Assembly: GCA_017443065.1 (NCBI GenBank)
Contig: JAFSPF010000055.1
Location: forward strand, 1 to 36,593
Length of the DNA: 36,593 nt
DNA from: Lachnospiraceae bacterium
GTDB lineage: Bacteria; Bacillota; Clostridia; Lachnospirales; Lachnospiraceae
Reading direction: 5' to 3'
This document shows positions 14,268-25,042 of this stretch, one piece after another. The notes beneath the pieces were generated by a model that saw only the letters and a program-made list of their open reading frames with translations, searched no databases and was not told the DNA's origin. The translations under genes were made by a program, and so were the position numbers. Position 1 is the stretch's first letter. The number at the start of each line of letters is the position of its first letter.

Positions 14268-15683
14268 ATGCCGACTGCAGAGACCGTAACACAGACACTT
14301 TCCGCGCATTTTGAGGATGTCAAGCAGCAGATCCGCGAGGACTGCGGTCTGACCAACATTTCCTATGATACATGGATTTTTCCCCTGTCCTTTCTGTCCT
14401 ATCAGGACGGCGTGGTTTCCATTCTGATTCCGACGGACAATCTGTTGCAGCAATCCTACCTGGAGAAGCATTACATCGACTTTTTCCGTGTGGCGCTTTC
14501 GGAGCAGGCGGGCATCAACGTGGACGTGTCCTTTGTGTTGCCGAAGGATACGCCCTCCTTGAAGGAACAGGGCCATGAGACGGACCCCTTTCCGGAGGAA
14601 GAGGAGGCCGCGGTCACATCCTCTTTGTCCGATTTCAGCGGCCTGAACGTCAAATACCGTTTTGACAACTTTGTTGTCGGCGGCAACAACAATTTTGCCT
14701 ATAGTGCGGCCCTGGCCGTTGCGGAATCGCCCGGGGATGCCTATAATCCGCTGTTTCTCTACGGGGGACCGGGGCTCGGAAAAACGCACCTGATGCACTC
14801 CATCGGCCATTTTATCGGCCATAACAAGCCCGGCTCCAAGATCCTTTATGTCACCAGCGAACACTTCACAAACGAGGTGATCGAAGCCATCCGTTCCGGT
14901 CAGAAGGATTCCAAAATCATGTCGCGTTTCCGCGAAAAATACCGCACGGTGGACGTGCTGCTTCTGGATGATGTGCAGTTTATCATCGGTAAGGAAAGCA
15001 CACAGGAGGAATTTTTTCATACCTTCAATGCCCTGAAGGAAGCGGGAAAACAGATCGTCTTGTCCTCCGACAAACCGCCGAAGCAGATGGAAACGCTCGA
15101 AGAACGCTTCCGTTCCCGTTTTGAAAGCGGTCTGATTGCGGATATCCAGGCGCCGGATTACGAAACCAAAATGGCCATCATGAAAAAGCTCGGCGAGCAG
15201 TATCCCGTCGAAATCGATGACGGTGCCTTTGCCTACATTGCAAACAATATCAAATCCAACATCCGCCAGCTGGAGGGTGCCTTTAATAAAATCATCGCTT
15301 TTTCAAGAATCAATAATGTTCCCCGGATCACGGAGGAAATTGCTGCCGAGGCCCTGAAGGACTTCCTGTATCCGGATGCGGACCGGATCGTGACGTACCA
15401 GCGCGTGATTGATACCATTTGCGAGCACTTTTCCATCAGCAAGGACGAGCTGCTTTCCTCAAAGCGCAGCGCCGAGGTGGTTCTTCCCAGGCAGCTTGCC
15501 ATGTATATCAGCCGAAAATACGTACCGAACAATTCCTATAAAGAAATCGGAAAGGAGCTCGGCGGCAAGGATCACACCACGGTGATCAGTGGGGAAAAAC
15601 GTGTGATTGACCTGTTAAAATCAGATTCCGAGGTGGAACGCACCCTGGATATCCTGATTAAAAAAATCAATCCATCCCTCTGA
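14268..15683 (+). CDS. dnaA: Chromosomal replication initiator DnaA
   Basis: This 471-residue AAA+ initiator melts oriC and recruits helicase. Domain I is at about 1-85 (TWIFPLSFLSYQDG), with an acidic linker (about 100-120). Domain III has VVGGNNNFAYSAALAVAE, Walker A GGPGLGKTHL (about 165-174), Walker B LLLDDVQFI and sensor 1 LSSDKPPK, and an arginine-rich FRSRFESGL box. The domain IV helix-turn-helix contains GGKDHTTVISGEKRV. I chose ATG 14268 because GGAGG lies 7 bases before it; an upstream in-frame start at 14229 falls on the -10 box. The gene is transcribed away from oriC. Confidence 0.97.
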   Translation: MPTAETVTQTLSAHFEDVKQQIREDCGLTNISYDTWIFPLSFLSYQDGVVSILIPTDNLLQQSYLEKHYIDFFRVALSEQAGINVDVSFVLPKDTPSLKEQGHETDPFPEEEEAAVTSSLSDFSGLNVKYRFDNFVVGGNNNFAYSAALAVAESPGDAYNPLFLYGGPGLGKTHLMHSIGHFIGHNKPGSKILYVTSEHFTNEVIEAIRSGQKDSKIMSRFREKYRTVDVLLLDDVQFIIGKESTQEEFFHTFNALKEAGKQIVLSSDKPPKQMETLEERFRSRFESGLIADIQAPDYETKMAIMKKLGEQYPVEIDDGAFAYIANNIKSNIRQLEGAFNKIIAFSRINNVPRITEEIAAEALKDFLYPDADRIVTYQRVIDTICEHFSISKDELLSSKRSAEVVLPRQLAMYISRKYVPNNSYKEIGKELGGKDHTTVISGEKRVIDLLKSDSEVERTLDILIKKINPSL

Positions 15684-15816
15684 GCATCCACAGGGAAAAA
15701 TTGTAAAAATAAGCGAAATATTGTATAATAAGGGATGGTTTACACATATTCACCGCTATTAAGAATATGATGATTATATTATCTTTTTTATTTCTTTTTC
15801 CGGGGGAGGAGAAATT
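15684..15816. other. dnaA-dnaN intergenic region, candidate second part of oriC
   Basis: These 133 bases are strongly A/T-rich (15700-15800) and carry two weak DnaA boxes (GCATCCACA at 15684-15692 and ATATTCACC near 15747-15755, both 7/9). In Bacillus the equivalent gap holds the unwinding element of a bipartite origin; by analogy this could too. It also contains the dnaN promoter. Confidence 0.45.
15701..15729 (+). promoter_or_regulatory. dnaN promoter
   Basis: TTGTAA (15701-15706) and TATAAT (15724-15729) are 17 bases apart, about 88 bases before dnaN. Confidence 0.6.
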
Positions 15817-16929
15817 ATGAAATTCATCTGTGCACAACAGGAGTTAAACGCACGCACAGGCGTTGTGCTAAAAGCCGTTCCGGCAAAGACCACCATGTCC
15901 ATTCTGCAATATATTTATATTGATGCGGGAGAGGAAGGAATCCGTTTCTTTGCCAATGACATGGAAAACGGCATTGAAACAAAGGTGGAAGGCACCGTGG
16001 AGGAAGCGGGCTATGTCGCAATCGAGGCGGCGCTCTTTTCTTCGATCGTAAGGACCTTACCCGATAACGAAGTGACCGTGACGGTGGATGATAATTATCT
16101 GGTGACGCTGGACTGTGAGTCCACGCACTTTACCCTGCCCGGACGCAGCGGAGATGACTTTACCTTTCCGCCGGAGGTGGATAAGACGGATGCCGTCACG
16201 ATGCGGCAGGCAACCTTAAAGAACTTTATCGCGCAGACCGTCTTTTCTGTTTCCACAAACGATGCCAACCGCATTATGACAGGTGCGCTCTTGACGATAG
16301 AGGAAAACGAGTGCAGCATGATCGCGCTTGACGGTCACCGCATTGCCATGCGTAAAACAGAATTACAGTCGCCGGTGAGCGGAACAAAAAAAGCAATCAT
16401 TTCCGGAAAGACCCTGCTGAAGCTCAGGGATATTCTTTCGGACCAGGCGGAAAAGGAAGTGCAGATTTATTTCACGCAAAAACTCGCAAGCTTTTCCGTA
16501 TCGGATACCTTCTTTACCACGAGACTGATCGACGGCGAATACTTTGACGTTTCCCAGATGATTTCCGGGGATTATGAGACAAAGATGCAGGTGGGCCGCC
16601 GGCAGTTTCTGGAGGGAATCGAACGTGCCATGACCCTGTCGCATGACGGCGACAAAAAGCCGATCATCCTCGGCATACAGGACCAGGAAATGGAAATCAA
16701 GGTGTCCTCCACCCGGGGCAGCATGAATTCCCTTGTGATGGTGAAAAAGGACGGAAAGGACATCCTGATCGGCTTTAATCCGAAGTTTTTAACCGACGCG
16801 TTGCGCGTGATTGAGGATGACGAATTGTCGATTTATTTTGTCAATCCGAAGGCGCCCTGCTATATCCGCAATGAGGAGAACAACTATCTCTACATGATTC
16901 TTCCGATCAACTTTAAGACGGTGGAATGA
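15817..16929 (+). CDS. dnaN: DNA polymerase III beta sliding clamp
   Basis: This 370-residue ring-forming clamp tethers polymerase III to DNA. Three repeated clamp folds are expected from the length. Recognisable parts are the N terminus MKFICAQQELNARTGVVLKAVPAKTTMSIL, the internal TLPGRSGDDFTFPPEV, ALDGHRIAMRKTEL and the C-terminal YMILPIN, which is part of the peptide-binding pocket (family YLIMPMR/L type). GGGGGAGGA precedes the ATG. The stop overlaps yaaA by 4 bases (ATGA), starting the coupled dnaN-yaaA-recF set. Confidence 0.97.
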   Translation: MKFICAQQELNARTGVVLKAVPAKTTMSILQYIYIDAGEEGIRFFANDMENGIETKVEGTVEEAGYVAIEAALFSSIVRTLPDNEVTVTVDDNYLVTLDCESTHFTLPGRSGDDFTFPPEVDKTDAVTMRQATLKNFIAQTVFSVSTNDANRIMTGALLTIEENECSMIALDGHRIAMRKTELQSPVSGTKKAIISGKTLLKLRDILSDQAEKEVQIYFTQKLASFSVSDTFFTTRLIDGEYFDVSQMISGDYETKMQVGRRQFLEGIERAMTLSHDGDKKPIILGIQDQEMEIKVSSTRGSMNSLVMVKKDGKDILIGFNPKFLTDALRVIEDDELSIYFVNPKAPCYIRNEENNYLYMILPINFKTVE

Positions 16930-17147
16930 GCATGGGGGAGATACGCTTACGCGAGGGTGATGATTTCATCCGTCTCGGGCAGGCAATGAAAAAAGCGGGC
17001 CTTGCCGACAGCGGCGCAAAGGCAACGCAGATGATCCTTGACGGATGTGTTGCGGTAAACGGCGAAAAGGAGGTCAGGCGCGGCAGAAAACTGTATCCGG
17101 AGGATACTTTTAGCGTAAACGGGGAGAAGATAACGATACACAGATGA
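16926..17147 (+). CDS. yaaA: S4-domain RNA-binding protein YaaA
   Basis: This is a 73-residue S4-like domain protein: IRLREGDDFIRLGQAMKKAGLADSGAKATQMI followed by GCVAVNGEKEVRRGRKLYPED, the signature of S4 RNA-binding loops. It is conserved between dnaN and recF in Bacillota and is implicated in ribosome biogenesis. The start (16926) and stop (17147) overlap dnaN and recF respectively by 4 bases (ATGA both times), so all three are translationally coupled. ATG 16932 is an alternative start. Confidence 0.9.
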   Translation: MSMGEIRLREGDDFIRLGQAMKKAGLADSGAKATQMILDGCVAVNGEKEVRRGRKLYPEDTFSVNGEKITIHR

Positions 17148-18259
17148 TCATTCGTTCCGTTGAACTGTCCGATTTCAGAAACTACAAAAGCCTGGCACTT
17201 TCTCCTGATCCTGGCGTAAATATTTTTTACGGGGACAATGCACAGGGAAAGACCAATCTCCTCGAAGCGATCTTTTTGTCCTGCACGACGAAATCCCATA
17301 AGGGCGCCAAAGACAAAGACATCATCCGCTTCGGCGAAAAGGAGGCGCACATCCGCACGTCCGTGGATCAGGACGGAAGGGTGATGCGCGTGGATATGCA
17401 TTTGCGCGCGGCAAAGTCGAAAGGCGTTGCGCTTGACGGGATAAAAATGCGCAGGGCGGCGGATTTTTTGCAGAAGCTCAATGCCCGCATCATCTTTTTT
17501 TCCCCGGAGGATCTTGCCATCATCAAGGGCGGACCCGCCGGAAGAAGACACTTTCTGGATATGGAGCTGTGCCAGTTGGATGCGAACTACATGGAGGCCC
17601 TATCCGTATTCCAGAAGAGCTTAACGCAGCGCGCAAGCGTCTTACGGGATGCCAGGGAGCGCGGAAGCATCGCCGAATTTGCGCCGCTTCTGGATGTGTA
17701 TGACAAGACCCTTGCGGAAAGCGGAAAGGAAATCATCCGCGCAAGAAAGCGCTTCATCGAAGAAATGGAACCGGTAATGCGAAAGACACATGCGCTTTTG
17801 ACGGGTGAAAAGGAGCATCTGCAGTTATCCTATGAGCCGGACTGCACCGAAGGAAGACTCGAGGAAGAGATGCGCGCAAACCGCACAAAGGATGTGCAGA
17901 CCGCGCAGACCAATGCGGGCCCCCACCGGGATGACATGAAGTTTATCGTGCGGGGAAAAGGGACGGAGAAGATCGATATCCGGCATTTCGGCTCCCAGGG
18001 ACAGCAGCGCACGGCGGCGCTCTCCCTGAAACTTTCGGAGATCCAGCTGGTGAAGACCAGACAGAAAGCGCAGCCCGTGATGCTCTTAGACGACGTGCTG
18101 TCGGAGCTGGATGACCACAGGCAGACGCAGCTTCTGGAATCCCTCGGCGGCATACAGACACTCATCACCTGCACGGGACTCGATGATTTTGTCGGAAAAC
18201 GGCTTTCGATCGATAAAATCTTTCATGTGAAAGAAGGAAGCGTAACGGCGGAAAATTAA
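17144..18259 (+). CDS. recF: DNA replication and repair protein RecF
   Basis: This 371-residue SMC-like ATPase helps load RecA at gapped or stalled forks. Walker A GDNAQGKTN lies at 30-38. AGRRHFLDMELCQLD (about 131), the signature region FGSQGQQRTAALSLKLSE (the ABC-type LSxGQ analogue) and Walker B MLLDDVLSELDDHRQ follow. The length is normal. It overlaps yaaA by 4 bases, and gyrB follows after 21 bases. Confidence 0.96.
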   Translation: MIIRSVELSDFRNYKSLALSPDPGVNIFYGDNAQGKTNLLEAIFLSCTTKSHKGAKDKDIIRFGEKEAHIRTSVDQDGRVMRVDMHLRAAKSKGVALDGIKMRRAADFLQKLNARIIFFSPEDLAIIKGGPAGRRHFLDMELCQLDANYMEALSVFQKSLTQRASVLRDARERGSIAEFAPLLDVYDKTLAESGKEIIRARKRFIEEMEPVMRKTHALLTGEKEHLQLSYEPDCTEGRLEEEMRANRTKDVQTAQTNAGPHRDDMKFIVRGKGTEKIDIRHFGSQGQQRTAALSLKLSEIQLVKTRQKAQPVMLLDDVLSELDDHRQTQLLESLGGIQTLITCTGLDDFVGKRLSIDKIFHVKEGSVTAEN

Positions 18260-20242
<1,983 letters not shown>

Positions 20243-20260
20243 GAAGGACAGGACGTGTCA

Positions 20261-22762
20261 ATGGAAGATCAGTTTGAAAAGACGGTAGACAGAGACAGGA
20301 TAGAGGAGGTCGATCTCCAGAAAACGATGGAGACATCGTATATTGATTATGCGATGAGCGTCATCGCGGCCAGAGCCCTTCCCGATGTCAGGGACGGCTT
20401 AAAGCCCGTGCAGAGACGCGTGCTTTATTCCATGATCGAGCTGGGGAACACGCCGGACAAGCCGCACAGGAAATGCGCGCGTATCGTCGGTGACACGATG
20501 GGTAAGTTTCACCCGCACGGCGATTCTTCCATCTACGGTGCGCTCGTCAATATGGCGCAGCCCTGGAACATGCGGGCGCCGCTCGTGGACGGACACGGCA
20601 ACTTCGGTTCCGTGGACGGAGATCCGCCCGCGGCCATGCGATATACGGAGGCGAGGCTTTCCAAAATCTCCACGCAGATGACGGCGGATTTGAATAAAGA
20701 CACCGTCGACTTTGCGCCGAACTTTGACGAAACCGAAAAGGAACCGGTGGTTCTGCCCTCCCGTTATCCGAATCTTCTGGTGAACGGGACGACCGGCATC
20801 GCCGTCGGTATGGCGACCAACATCCCGCCGCACAATCTGCGGGAGACGATCGCCGCGGTGACGAAGATCATCGACAACCGGATTGAGGAAGACCGGGAGA
20901 CGGACGTCGAGGAGCTGATCGAAATCATCAAGGCGCCGGACTTTCCGACCGGCGGCATCATCCTCGGCACGCACGGCGCGGAGCAGGCCTACCGCACGGG
21001 AAGAGGGAAGGTGGTCCTGCGTGCGGTGACGGACATCGAGCCCATGCAGGCCGGCAAAAACCGCATCGTCGTGACGGAGCTGCCCTACCTTGTCAACAAG
21101 GCAAATCTCATCGCAAAGATTGCGGATCTCGTCAAGGAAAAACGCTTAGACGGCATCACGGCCCTGCGTGACGAATCCGACCGCGAGGGCATGCGGATTG
21201 TGATTGAACTCCGGCATGACGTCAATCCGCAGGTTATGCTGAACCAGCTGTATAAGCATACGCAGATGCAGGATTCCTTCGGCATCATCATGCTGGCGCT
21301 CGTAAACGGAGAGCCGAAGGAACTCTCCTTAAAGGCGATGCTGGATCATTACTTAAAGCATCAGGAGGAGGTCGTCACCCGCCGGACGCAGTTTGACTTG
21401 AAAAAGGCGGAGGAGCGCAACCACATCCTGGAAGGGCTGCTGATCGCCCTGGACAACATCGATGAGGTGATCAAAATCATCCGGGGCAGCCGAGACACCG
21501 CATCGGCCAAGGAACAGCTGATGGCGCGCTTTGCGCTTTCCGATGTGCAGGCACAGGCCATCGTCGATATGCGCCTGAGAGCCTTAACGGGTTTGGAGCG
21601 CGAAAAGCTGGAAGAAGAGCATGCGGAGCTCCTCGAAAAAATCAAGGAATACAAGGCCATCCTTGCGGACGAAAAGCTGCTGCTGGGCGTCATCCGCACG
21701 GAGATTACGGAGATTGCCGAAAAATACGGCGAGGACCGGCTCTCCGCGATCGAATACACCGAAGCGGACATTGATATGGAAGACCTCGTGCCGAACGAGC
21801 AGACCGTGATCGCGATGACCTCGCTCGGTTATATCAAGCGCATGGGCGTTGACAATTTCCATGCCCAGAACCGCGGCGGCAAGGGCATCAAGGGCATTTC
21901 CACGATCGAAAACGATTACGTGGAAGACCTGCTGATGACAAAGACGCACAACCATATCCTGTTCTTTACGAACTTCGGGCGCGTCTATACGCTGAAGGCC
22001 TACCGGATTCCGGAAGCCTCGCGCACCTCGCGCGGGGTCGCCATCGTGAACCTTTTGCAGCTTGCGCCGAACGAAAAAATCTCCGCGATCATCCCGATCA
22101 AGGGATTTGAAGAGGGTGCCGGAAAGCATCTCTTCCTTGCGACCAAGAACGGGACGGTCAAGAAAACGCCGATCGAGGCCTTTGCGAACATCCGCAAAAA
22201 CGGCCTCAACGCCATCACGATCCGCGAAGGGGACGAGCTGATCGAGGTGAAGCTGACCTCCGAAACCTCGCATATCTTCATGGTAACGAAGTACGGCATG
22301 AGCATCCGCTTCAAGGAGACGGATGTCCGCGCGATGGGACGAAGCGCCTCGGGCGTTCGGGGCATCATGTTACAGCCCGGGGATGAGGTTGTCGGAATGC
22401 AGCTCGACACCCAGGGTCCCTCCCTCCTCATTGTTTCGGAAAAGGGCTACGGCAAGCGTACAAAGCTGGAGGAATTTACCTTACAGCATCGCGGCGGCAA
22501 GGGCTTAAAGTGTTATAAGATCACCGAAAAAACAGGCGATGTCGTCGGCGTCAAGGCGGTCGGCGACGAGCATGAGCTGATGATGATCACGAATGCCGGC
22601 ACGATCATCCAGCTGCGCATGGATGACATCAATGTGTATTCGCGCATCACCTCCGGCGTCAAGATGATCAATGTGGATGAGGGCGTGACCGTGGCAAAGA
22701 TCGCAAAGGTCCGCGCGGATGCCGATTTCGAGAAGGAGAAAACGGAAGGAGAAGAAGGCTGA
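20261..22762 (+). CDS. gyrA: DNA gyrase subunit A
   Basis: This breakage-reunion subunit has 833 residues from ATG 20261 (AGGA 7 bases upstream; GTG 20255 would add two). The catalytic tyrosine is Tyr128 in AMRYTEARL. The quinolone-determining region reads [17 protein letters not shown]: Ser89 equals E. coli Ser83, but the residue equal to E. coli Asp87 is Gly93. The C-terminal beta-pinwheel carries the GyrA box in [10 protein letters not shown] and repeated G[VI]RG-type blades. The C terminus is acidic ([10 protein letters not shown]). It is co-transcribed with gyrB. Confidence 0.96.
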   Translation: MEDQFEKTVDRDRIEEVDLQKTMETSYIDYAMSVIAARALPDVRDGLKPVQRRVLYSMIELGNTPDKPHRKCARIVGDTMGKFHPHGDSSIYGALVNMAQPWNMRAPLVDGHGNFGSVDGDPPAAMRYTEARLSKISTQMTADLNKDTVDFAPNFDETEKEPVVLPSRYPNLLVNGTTGIAVGMATNIPPHNLRETIAAVTKIIDNRIEEDRETDVEELIEIIKAPDFPTGGIILGTHGAEQAYRTGRGKVVLRAVTDIEPMQAGKNRIVVTELPYLVNKANLIAKIADLVKEKRLDGITALRDESDREGMRIVIELRHDVNPQVMLNQLYKHTQMQDSFGIIMLALVNGEPKELSLKAMLDHYLKHQEEVVTRRTQFDLKKAEERNHILEGLLIALDNIDEVIKIIRGSRDTASAKEQLMARFALSDVQAQAIVDMRLRALTGLEREKLEEEHAELLEKIKEYKAILADEKLLLGVIRTEITEIAEKYGEDRLSAIEYTEADIDMEDLVPNEQTVIAMTSLGYIKRMGVDNFHAQNRGGKGIKGISTIENDYVEDLLMTKTHNHILFFTNFGRVYTLKAYRIPEASRTSRGVAIVNLLQLAPNEKISAIIPIKGFEEGAGKHLFLATKNGTVKKTPIEAFANIRKNGLNAITIREGDELIEVKLTSETSHIFMVTKYGMSIRFKETDVRAMGRSASGVRGIMLQPGDEVVGMQLDTQGPSLLIVSEKGYGKRTKLEEFTLQHRGGKGLKCYKITEKTGDVVGVKAVGDEHELMMITNAGTIIQLRMDDINVYSRITSGVKMINVDEGVTVAKIAKVRADADFEKEKTEGEEG

Positions 22763-22775
22763 GGGGGAAACCGGG

Positions 22776-24257
22776 ATGACCAGAATCGCATTTTTGATTT
22801 CCGAAATCGTAAGTGAACGCACCAGACGCATCCTTCAGGGCGCCGCACAGGAGGCGGAGAGGACCGGAAGTGCTCTCTTCGTGTATCCGGGGCGCTACCT
22901 TGTCAGCACGGGCAGGGAGGAAACGGAGCATCCGGACTTTTATCAGGAAACGGCGGTCTTTGATTACATCGATCCCGCGAACACGGATGTCATTCTTCTG
23001 GACACACGTGAGATCTGCAAGCATGCCAGCGCACGCAAGAAGGAAAAATTTCTTTCCGCCTTTGCGGGAAAGAAGGTGCTGACCATGCAGGAAACGGAAG
23101 GCTTTCCCTGCGTAACACAGGCGGAAAACGGCAAATATGAGCAGCTCGGGGAGCATGCCGTCAGGGATGCGATCCGCCTCGCAAACAAGGCGCCGGAAAA
23201 AACGGAGGTGAGCGGTCTGACGGAAGAGGAGACGGAGGAAGCGGCCATCAAAACGCCCTCCTCCCGGGGAAGCGCCATGGACGTGCTCTCGAGAGCCACC
23301 CATGCGCTCCTGCATCACAGCTATTATCAGGACAGCAACCCCTATGACACCATTCTCCGCCAGACCCTGGCCTTTGGCAGCCGGTACAGCGCCCTGTATC
23401 TTTTCCGTGAAGCAAGCGAGCACACGGAGCGGAATCCGTGGGAGATCCCTTCGGAAATGCTTCTGATTTCCATGATCCGCGCCGGAAAGGGGACAAAGCA
23501 GGCGGAGGCCAAAAGCGTCAGGACAAAGGACGTATTGAAGCCCTTCCAGGGATTAACGGATGCGCATGCCTTTATCCTGAACAATCTGTTTTTAAACGAG
23601 CGGCAGGTGGGACTGCTTGTCATGGAGCTGACGCCGCATCTTGCGTCCCCCTATGTCAACACGCAGTTTGCCTCCCTTGTTACGGGGGCGGTGCGGCTGA
23701 TTGCCGGAGACCAGGAGCTCCTCCGCGCCCAGGATGAGATCAAGGCCAACAAGCAGGCCATGGATAAGGACCAGTCCGTTCTGGAGCGCCTCGGGGATGA
23801 GGATTATCTGACGAAGCGCTTAAACCGCCGCGGCTTCTTTGCGCAGGCCTATGACGCGCTGCAGAAATCCTTCCGGGAGGGGACGGTTGCGATCGTTGCC
23901 TATATCGATATGGATTCCATCAAATCCATCAATGAATTTTTCGGCAGGGAGGAGGGCGATGCCGCCGTGAGAAGGGTGGCGGACCTGCTCTCCGAAGTGT
24001 TCGGAAAAGAAAGCATCTTGGGGCGTATCCGCGGCAATGAGTTTGCGGTGTTACTTGTAACGGAGGATGCGGGACGGGCGGACGAGCTCAAGGAAGAGAT
24101 GTCACAGCAGAACATGCGGCTGATGAAGGACGAGACGAAGCCCTACATCATCCACCTGCAGTTTTCGATCTGCGCCTTCCGCCATGAGGACAACCTCTCC
24201 TTAAAGGAGATGCTGGCACAGACGGATGACAACCTGCAGAAAATCCGTCAGATGTGA
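22776..24257 (+). CDS. Degenerate-GGDEF signalling-like protein with LacI-type sensor-like N terminus
   Basis: This is a 493-residue cytoplasmic protein with no membrane segment. The first 135 residues (MTRIAFLISEIVSERTRRIL onward) resemble the start of a periplasmic-binding or LacI-type sensor. The middle (about 160-325) looks GAF-like. The C-terminal 150 residues align with a GGDEF domain: LTKRLNRRGFFAQA, AYIDMDSIKSINEFFGREEGD, then RIRGNEFAVLL, where residues 419-423 are RGNEF in place of GGDEF. The changed first glycine and Asp-to-Asn substitution predict loss of diguanylate cyclase activity; no RxxD inhibitory site is seen. It may act as a receptor or scaffold. ATG 22776, behind GAGGGGGAAA, is 13 bases after gyrA, so it is in the gyrase transcription unit. 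Confidence 0.7.
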   Translation: MTRIAFLISEIVSERTRRILQGAAQEAERTGSALFVYPGRYLVSTGREETEHPDFYQETAVFDYIDPANTDVILLDTREICKHASARKKEKFLSAFAGKKVLTMQETEGFPCVTQAENGKYEQLGEHAVRDAIRLANKAPEKTEVSGLTEEETEEAAIKTPSSRGSAMDVLSRATHALLHHSYYQDSNPYDTILRQTLAFGSRYSALYLFREASEHTERNPWEIPSEMLLISMIRAGKGTKQAEAKSVRTKDVLKPFQGLTDAHAFILNNLFLNERQVGLLVMELTPHLASPYVNTQFASLVTGAVRLIAGDQELLRAQDEIKANKQAMDKDQSVLERLGDEDYLTKRLNRRGFFAQAYDALQKSFREGTVAIVAYIDMDSIKSINEFFGREEGDAAVRRVADLLSEVFGKESILGRIRGNEFAVLLVTEDAGRADELKEEMSQQNMRLMKDETKPYIIHLQFSICAFRHEDNLSLKEMLAQTDDNLQKIRQM

Positions 24258-24271
24258 AAGGGGTCCGGAGC

Positions 24272-25039
24272 GTGCGGAAACTGGCTTCATGGAACGTGAA
24301 CGGACTCAGGGCGTGTGTGTCCAAGGGTGCGTTTGAGCACTTTCTGCGGAAGGAAAAACCCGATCTTCTCGGGATTCAGGAGACGAAGCTTCAGGAAGGA
24401 CAGATCTCTCTTTCCCCCGAAGGCTATGACAGCGTATGGAATTACGCGGAAAAGAAGGGTTATTCCGGAACGGCCGTTTTTTACAGAAAGGAATTTGCGC
24501 CTTCCGTCGTCACGAAGGGCATCGGGAAGGAGGAGCATGACAGGGAGGGGCGCGTCCTTACCCTGGAATATCCTTCGTTTTATTTTGTCACGGTATATAC
24601 CCCGAATTCCCAGGACGAGCTGAAACGGCTTTCCTACCAGATGGAGTGGGAGGAAGCGTTTTTATCCTATCTGAACGGGCTGAAAAAGAAAAAGGAGGTC
24701 ATTGTCTGCGGTGATCTCAATGTCGCCCACAAGGAGATCGACCTAAAAAACCCGCAGACGAACCACCATAATCCCGGCTTCACGGATGAGGAGCGGGCGG
24801 CATTTACGCGCTGGCTTCAGGCGGGATACACGGACACCTACCGCCGTTTTTATCCGGACCGGGAGGGGGCCTACAGCTGGTGGAGCTATCGCGGCGGCGC
24901 AAGGGCAAGAAACGCCGGATGGAGAATCGATTATTTTGTCGTAACGGATACCCTGATGCCACGGGTAAAGGATGCCCTGATTTACCCGGAACAAACCGGT
25001 TCGGACCACTGTCCCGTCGGATTACTGCTGGAAGAATAA
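24272..25039 (+). CDS. Exodeoxyribonuclease III (ExoA/Xth family AP endonuclease)
   Basis: This magnesium-dependent enzyme cuts 5' of abasic sites and degrades duplex DNA 3' to 5', for base excision repair. All family motifs are present: ASWNVNGLRA, LGIQETKLQ, TVYTPNSQ, GDLNVAHKEIDLKNP, YSWWSYRGGARARNAGWRIDYF and SDHCPV (catalytic His). I chose GTG 24272, 8 bases after AAAGGGG (255 residues). An upstream GTG at 24254 would overlap the preceding stop. It is in the gyrA-downstream operon. Confidence 0.93.
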   Translation: MRKLASWNVNGLRACVSKGAFEHFLRKEKPDLLGIQETKLQEGQISLSPEGYDSVWNYAEKKGYSGTAVFYRKEFAPSVVTKGIGKEEHDREGRVLTLEYPSFYFVTVYTPNSQDELKRLSYQMEWEEAFLSYLNGLKKKKEVIVCGDLNVAHKEIDLKNPQTNHHNPGFTDEERAAFTRWLQAGYTDTYRRFYPDREGAYSWWSYRGGARARNAGWRIDYFVVTDTLMPRVKDALIYPEQTGSDHCPVGLLLEE

Positions 25040-25042
25040 CAC

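Noticed and set aside
14016-15020. Long minus-strand frame (334 codons) antisense to dnaA
   Set aside because: It is the shadow of dnaA and crosses the DnaA boxes; no ribosome site or family resemblance.
18219-18234. parS-like TCTTTCATGTGAAAGA near the end of recF
   Set aside because: The central base pair breaks the CACGTG core, and the codons encode the conserved RecF ending IFHVKEG, so the resemblance is explained by protein sequence.
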